Origin: Miscanthus floridulus
Taxonomy: Eukaryota > Streptophyta > Magnoliopsida > Poales > Poaceae
DNA: 64,000 nt
Reading direction: 5' to 3'
NCBI RefSeq assembly: GCF_019320115.1
Contig: NC_089583.1
Location: forward strand, 79,935,928-79,999,927
The notes beneath the pieces were generated by a model. The model made no database searches, was not told where the DNA came from, and saw nothing but the letters and a program-made list of their open reading frames with translations. A program made the translations under genes and the position numbers. Of this stretch, positions 59,881-64,000 are shown one piece after another. Positions within the stretch are counted from its first letter, which is position 1; every line of letters starts with the position of its first letter.

Positions 59881-61380
59881 TCGATAAGCCCCCGAGCATT
59901 TCATGGTTGAGCTTCAAGGGTTGAGTTGTTGTAGTCTTGATCTGGGTCCTTCTTGAAGTAAAATATTGAGATGGTCTTCTTTGATTCTTCTTTTGGCTGA
60001 TGTGCACTTTTGCTTGATGTCCTCCGGGTTCTTTTTCCTTTGAGTGCAGTGAGTGCAATTTTGCAAAAATCGCACTCATTGAGTGTAGCCCCCGAGCCTC
60101 TTGTTTTTTTTTGGTACAAAAAAGCTAGAGGGTCAAAAAATTTGAAAATGTGTTTTTCTGTGGTAGGTACTTGCAGCCCCGAGCCTTCTCCGGGTTCTTT
60201 TCTGTTGAAAAGAAGCCAGAAGAAAGGTCTTGATTTGTACTCCTTTGATCTTTGTCTTTTGCTGGTCACGGATGAGTCTTGTATAGCCATGAGTGAGCGT
60301 CTTCTTTTACTTTTTATCAGGAATCTTGCTTTTGGGTACTATTTGCCTTTGTTGCTTTGCTCTTTTGTTCTTTTCCTCTTTCTTTCTTGTGATCTTTAGC
60401 CTTGTTTACCTCTGGTTTGCTATAAATACCTTCTTTGTTGGTTGTGGTTCTTCCTTGAGTAGGAAATTTCTTCTTCAATTCTTTCTTCATTCGTAGATAT
60501 GCTGGTGTGTGAGGTTGAGCAGCCCCTGGGGTTATGCTTGGTTGGTAATGATCATACTGCTCTATCTATTCTTCTACATCCAAGCTGCCGCTACTGCCGC
60601 CACTAGGTTCCTTGTTGTAATATTTAAGAATCTTGTCTCTATCTTATGTCTGAGTTTATCCGGTCCTGTTTGGCCGTCTATAACCTTTGTATTTGTCTTC
60701 GATCAGTGAGATTTATAATTTTTCTCTGTTCGAGTTCTTTTTCAACTGTAATTCTTTGACACTGTAATTTTGTATGTGATCCTTCATACGTCTCCGAGTT
60801 GTTTGTTTGGCTGCTTATTGCTGCTGTTTGTTGCTAGGAGGACTTTGCTCATGGGTTGAGAGGCATTATCCTGGTGTTGTCAACTCGATTTTTTGAGTTT
60901 GTCAAGGGTGGTTTTTTTACCATTGTGTAAACAATGTTATATCCTTCATCCGGGTTGCCACTCCTGATGCTCTGCTTCAATAGATTGTAGATCCTTCCGT
61001 GACTGTAGAGTTTGCGCAGCGATGGGATGAGGCGAAGGTGGAGCTTGGTGGTCTTACAGACCAAATCTTGGAACAGATGGATGTGCTTCCTGCTGTGCCA
61101 CCAGCTCCTTAGATGTTTTGTGTAATGAACTTGTGGTTTCTTGTAATATATACTTGTCTTTGAGAATATGATCAGGCGTTGCCCTACTTTTGAATTTGTC
61201 TTTGACTGAAATGAGCAGGCTTCGACCTGTCTTTCTTTTTCTTCTGAGATGTCTTTGAATAATATGGAAAAGTTTCACCCTGTCTTTCCTTGTGGCTTTT
61301 TTCTGCTTTGCCATAGCTTGTTTCTTCTTGTGATGTAGTAGAGTTGATGGAGTTGATTATACTTTTCTTGGGGTAATCAA
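59881..61380 (-). other. Element C 3' noncoding region
   Basis: Between the LTR and the repeat array there are only unrelated short ORFs on both strands. Homopolymer-rich T tracts are frequent. Long noncoding regions between pol and the 3' LTR are known in the Tat lineage. Confidence 0.6.
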
Positions 61381-61391
61381 CTGATTTGTAC

Positions 61392-62112
61392 TATAGATCG
61401 CTCCTTGGGCGAAGTAGTCGATCGTACCGCTCTTTGGGTCGACGACCGAGTTGTTTGGAGTGTTTGTGCCGCTCTTTGGGCAAAATAGTCGATTGTACCA
61501 CTCTTGGGGTAGACGATCAAGTTGTTGGAGTGTTTGTGCCCCTCCTTGGGCAACGTAGTCGATCGTGCCGCTCTTAGGGTAGGCGATCGAGTTGTTGGAG
61601 TGCTTGTGTCCCTCTCTGGGTGAAGTAGTTGATCGTATGACTCTTGAGGTAGGCGACCGGATTGTTGGAGTGCTTGTGTCCCTCTCTAGGTGAAGTAGTT
61701 GATCGTACCACTCTTGGGGTAGGCGACCGAGTTGTTGGAGTGTTTGTGCCGCTTCTTGGGCGAAGTATTCGATCGTACCACTCTTCGCTTCTTGGGCGAA
61801 GTAGTCGATCATACCACTCTTGGGGTAGGCGACCGAGCTGTTGGAGTGCTTGTGCCGCTTCTTGGGCGAAGTAGTCGATCATACCACTCTTGGGGTAAGC
61901 AACTGAGTTGTTGGAGTGCTTGTGCCGCTTCTTGGGCGAAGTAGTCGATTGTACCACTCTTGGGGTAGGCGACCGAGTTGTTGGAGTGTTTGTGCCGCTT
62001 CTTGGGCAAAGTAGTCGATCGTACCACTCTTGGGGTAGGCGACCAAGTTGTTGGAGTGCTTGTGCCGCTTCTTGGGTGAAGTATTTGATCGTACCACTCT
62101 TGGGGTAGGCGA
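61392..62112. repeat. 70 bp tandem repeat array, ~10 copies
   Basis: The unit reads roughly GTAGTCGATCGTACCACTCT, TGGGGTAGGCGACCGAGTTG, TTGGAGTGCTTGTGCCGCTT, CTTGGGCGAA. Copies at the left end are the most diverged. One copy near 61775-61800 carries a short internal duplication. The several long overlapping minus-strand ORFs here (up to 185 codons) are repeat-derived. Confidence 0.93.
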
Positions 62113-62254
62113 CCGGACTCATATAGCACAACCGTTTCTGGGTTGGCTGTTTGCAGGGTAAGTAAGCAATCGTACCAGCTCTTGGGGTAAGTGATTGCGC
62201 TCGTATAGCAACAACTGTTTCTGGGTTGAGCTATTTGCAGGGCTGCCCCTTTTC

Positions 62255-62515
62255 CCCCAACCTGATTACAGGTTGGTTCTGTCCATTGGACAGGGCTATC
62301 AGTCGTACCATCTCTTTATGGTAGAGTGACAAATGCTAGCTTAGGTCTCCTTACCCAAGAAGCTATTTGGCCGTTGGCCGTCAATCAGACCATCTCCATA
62401 TGGTTGAGTGACAAGATTGCCCATGTAGCGCAATCGTTTTTGGGTTGGCTGTTAATAGGGAAGCCCTGTTTTCCCCAACCTGATTACGGGTTGGTTCTAT
62501 CCGTTGGACAGGGCT
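62255..62515. repeat. Direct duplication of a ~45 bp block
   Basis: CCCCAACCTGATTAC(A/G)GGTTGGTTCT followed by GGACAGGGCT occurs at about 62256 and 62473. GTTTCTGGGTTGGCTGTTTGCAGGG and its relatives also recur three times between 62130 and 62460. Confidence 0.8.
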
Positions 62516-62587
62516 CATATTTGAAGCTGTTCTTCTTGAATAATCTCTGTTTTATTTCTCTTGAAACTTGAGTACAATCTGTTGTAC

Positions 62588-63844
62588 TTAATTGTAGAAT
62601 CTTTTGAGCTGGCTGATATGCCAAGTGTTCTTTACAGGTATTTCATCTGGAGTCATCAACTCGTATGTGCCGGGTCCTGTTGCTATCTTCACGATGAAGG
62701 GTCCTTCCCATGGACTGAGTAGTTTGTGTCGTCCATCTTTCTTCTGGATTAGTCATAGTACTGAGTCCCCTGGCTTTAGTGATCGGGGTTGAGTACTTTT
62801 GTCATAATGTCTTCGTAACCTTTGCTGATATCTTGCATTTTGTATGATTGCACTGTCTCTTATTTCTTCTATTGAATCAATTTCTAACCACCTTGTTTCT
62901 TCTGCTTTGCCTTCTTCATATTGTTCTATTCTTGGAGATAGCCATATTAAGTCGGCTGGTAGTACTACCTCTGATCCATAGACCAGAAAGAACGGTGAGT
63001 ATCTAGTTGCTCTGCTGATCTAGGTTCTTAGACCCCATACTATTTTTGGTAATTCGTCGATCCATTTTCCACCATAATCTTTCAAATCTTCATATAATCT
63101 TGGTTTTAAACCTTGTAATATGAGTCCATTTGCTCTTTTGACTTGTCCATTGGCCTGTGGGTGTGCTACTGATGCAAAGTCGATTTCTATCCCATAATCT
63201 CTTGCCCAGTATTGGAATTCTCTTGCTGTAAATGGTGAACCAAGATCTATGATTATTCTGTTGGGCATGCCAAACCACTGCATGATGTCTTGTATGAATT
63301 CCACTACCTTTTCTGCACTATATTTGACCAAAGGTTTGTATTCAATCCACTTTGTAATTTTGTCGATTGCCACAAATATGTATTCGAAGCCTCCTTTTGC
63401 TTTTTTGAGTGGTCCGACTTGATCCAGCCCCCAGCATGAGAACAGCCAAGCTAGCGGTATGCATATTAAGTTGTGAGCCGGCACATGTGATTGCCTAGCA
63501 AACATTTGGCAATTCTTGCATGTTCTGACGAGCTCTTCTACATCTTTGAGTGCTGTTGGCCAATAGAAACTGGTTCTGAATGCTTTGCTGACTAGTGTCC
63601 TAGAGGCTGCATGATTTCTAGAGCATCCTGAGTGGATTTCATCCAAGATTTTCTTTCCTTTATTTGTCGGAACACATTTAAGCAGTACTCCTAATGATGC
63701 TACTCTTTTGTATAGTTTATCCCCCACTAGAACGTAGTTTTTGCTTCTTCGTACACCCCGAGTTGCTTCTGCTTTGTCTTCGGGTAGTTTCTTCTCTTTG
63801 ATAAAATCAATGTATGTTTGTCTCCAATGACTTTGTATGACCAT
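62588..63844 (-). pseudogene. Element C integrase
   Basis: On the minus strand: MVIQSHWRQTYIDFIKEKKL, a zinc region (HSGCSRNHAASRTLVSKAF, then CKNCQMF), and the catalytic core with Asp in WGLDQVGPLKKAKGGFEYIF and Asp in IIIDLGSPFTAREFQYW. In HPQANGQVKRANGLILQGL the catalytic Glu is Lys. After a TAG at 63017-63019 the same frame continues YSPFFLVYGSEVVLPADL, RYQQRLRRHYDK, a TGA, then GPFIVKIATGPGTYEL and HISQLKRFYN, ending in TAA at 62588. Both internal stops sit where Gln or Arg would be expected. Confidence 0.9.
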
Positions 63845-64000
63845 GATTTGTCTTTACTGGTCTGGTTCTTCTGCTTGATCTATTTCCATTGGATCTATTA
63901 TCTCCTTCTCTTTTTCTGTGTTTCTGAGTTGTTTGATGGATGGGGCTGTGAGTTCTTCCACAAATATACTGGGTGGTACTTTTGCTCTATCTGATCCTAA
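63845..64000 (-). pseudogene. Element C, linker between second RNase H and integrase
   Basis: Same frame as the integrase, upstream of it: GSDRAKVPPSIFVEELTAPS and KQLRNTEKEKEIIDPMEI, then a TAA eight codons later. It resembles the C-terminal end of the Tat second RNase H and its linker. It is cut by the window end. Confidence 0.65.

Larger units (their letters stand above)
59421..64000 (-). mobile_element. Tat-type Ty3/gypsy element C (3' half, runs off the window)
   Basis: Minus-strand element inserted in the integrase region of element A. From its 3' end it shows one LTR (59421-59880), a polypurine-like tract, 2.7 kb of noncoding DNA with a tandem repeat array, the integrase and the end of a second RNase H. 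The remainder and the other LTR lie beyond 64000. Confidence 0.88.

Noticed and set aside
61392..62131. Regularly spaced repeats suggestive of a CRISPR array, or a repetitive protein gene on the minus strand
   Set aside because: The 70 bp units are contiguous with no unique spacers, lie inside a plant retrotransposon, and the ORFs follow from the repeat unit.
1..64000. tRNA, rRNA or microRNA genes
   Set aside because: No sequence with a recognisable tRNA or rRNA signature was noticed by reading; a covariance-model scan would be needed to exclude them.

Overview
The window is nuclear DNA of a grass, most likely an Andropogoneae species (sorghum, sugarcane or Miscanthus type). The signs are spliced plant genes with GT-AG introns, abundant grass MITEs, a CACTA element built on the TTTGCCGAGTG/CACTCGGCAAA motif, and nested Ty3/gypsy retrotransposons. 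Nothing prokaryotic is present. I found three host genes, all in the left 37 kb; the remainder is transposable elements and unique spacer.

Layout. 233-9986 (+): a glutamate receptor-like channel gene (GLR, clade-II-like) in four exons. Its 5.6 kb first intron holds a 3.4 kb Mutator-like element, a Stowaway MITE and a hAT-type MITE. 10824-12218 (-): a three-exon R2R3-MYB gene of the RAX/MYB36-like group. 12.4-18.7 kb: spacer with MITEs and short tandem repeats. 19144-22540: a long-TIR Mutator-like element carrying a broken GRF-type zinc-finger gene. 23505-23868: a short retroposon with a 14 bp target duplication. 24038-29763: a deleted CACTA element with a truncated transposase (-) and a palindrome of almost 1 kb. 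32370-36374 (-): a six-exon TAF10 gene (TFIID/SAGA subunit), whose exons are mostly too short to appear as ORFs. 37492-37946: a hAT-type MITE full of TTCGGTT.

From 38834 to the right end there is a three-element retrotransposon nest. A Tat-lineage Ty3/gypsy element (+) begins with its LTR at 38834. A complete chromovirus-type Ty3/gypsy element (-; 40102-53082, two 3.6 kb LTRs, TSD attag) interrupts that LTR 58 bp before its end. The host element resumes at 53088 and runs through gag, protease, RT, RNase H and integrase to 59420. There a second Tat-type element (-; LTR 59421-59880) interrupts it and leaves the window. All three polyproteins are dead, and each integrase has lost one catalytic acidic residue through a G-to-A change.

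The three host genes are unrelated in function: a cation channel, a developmental transcription factor and a general transcription factor subunit. I found no new multi-gene system. The most interesting unexplained structures are the palindrome inside the CACTA element, the 70 bp repeat array of the rightmost retrotransposon, and the zinc-finger cargo of the Mutator-like element.
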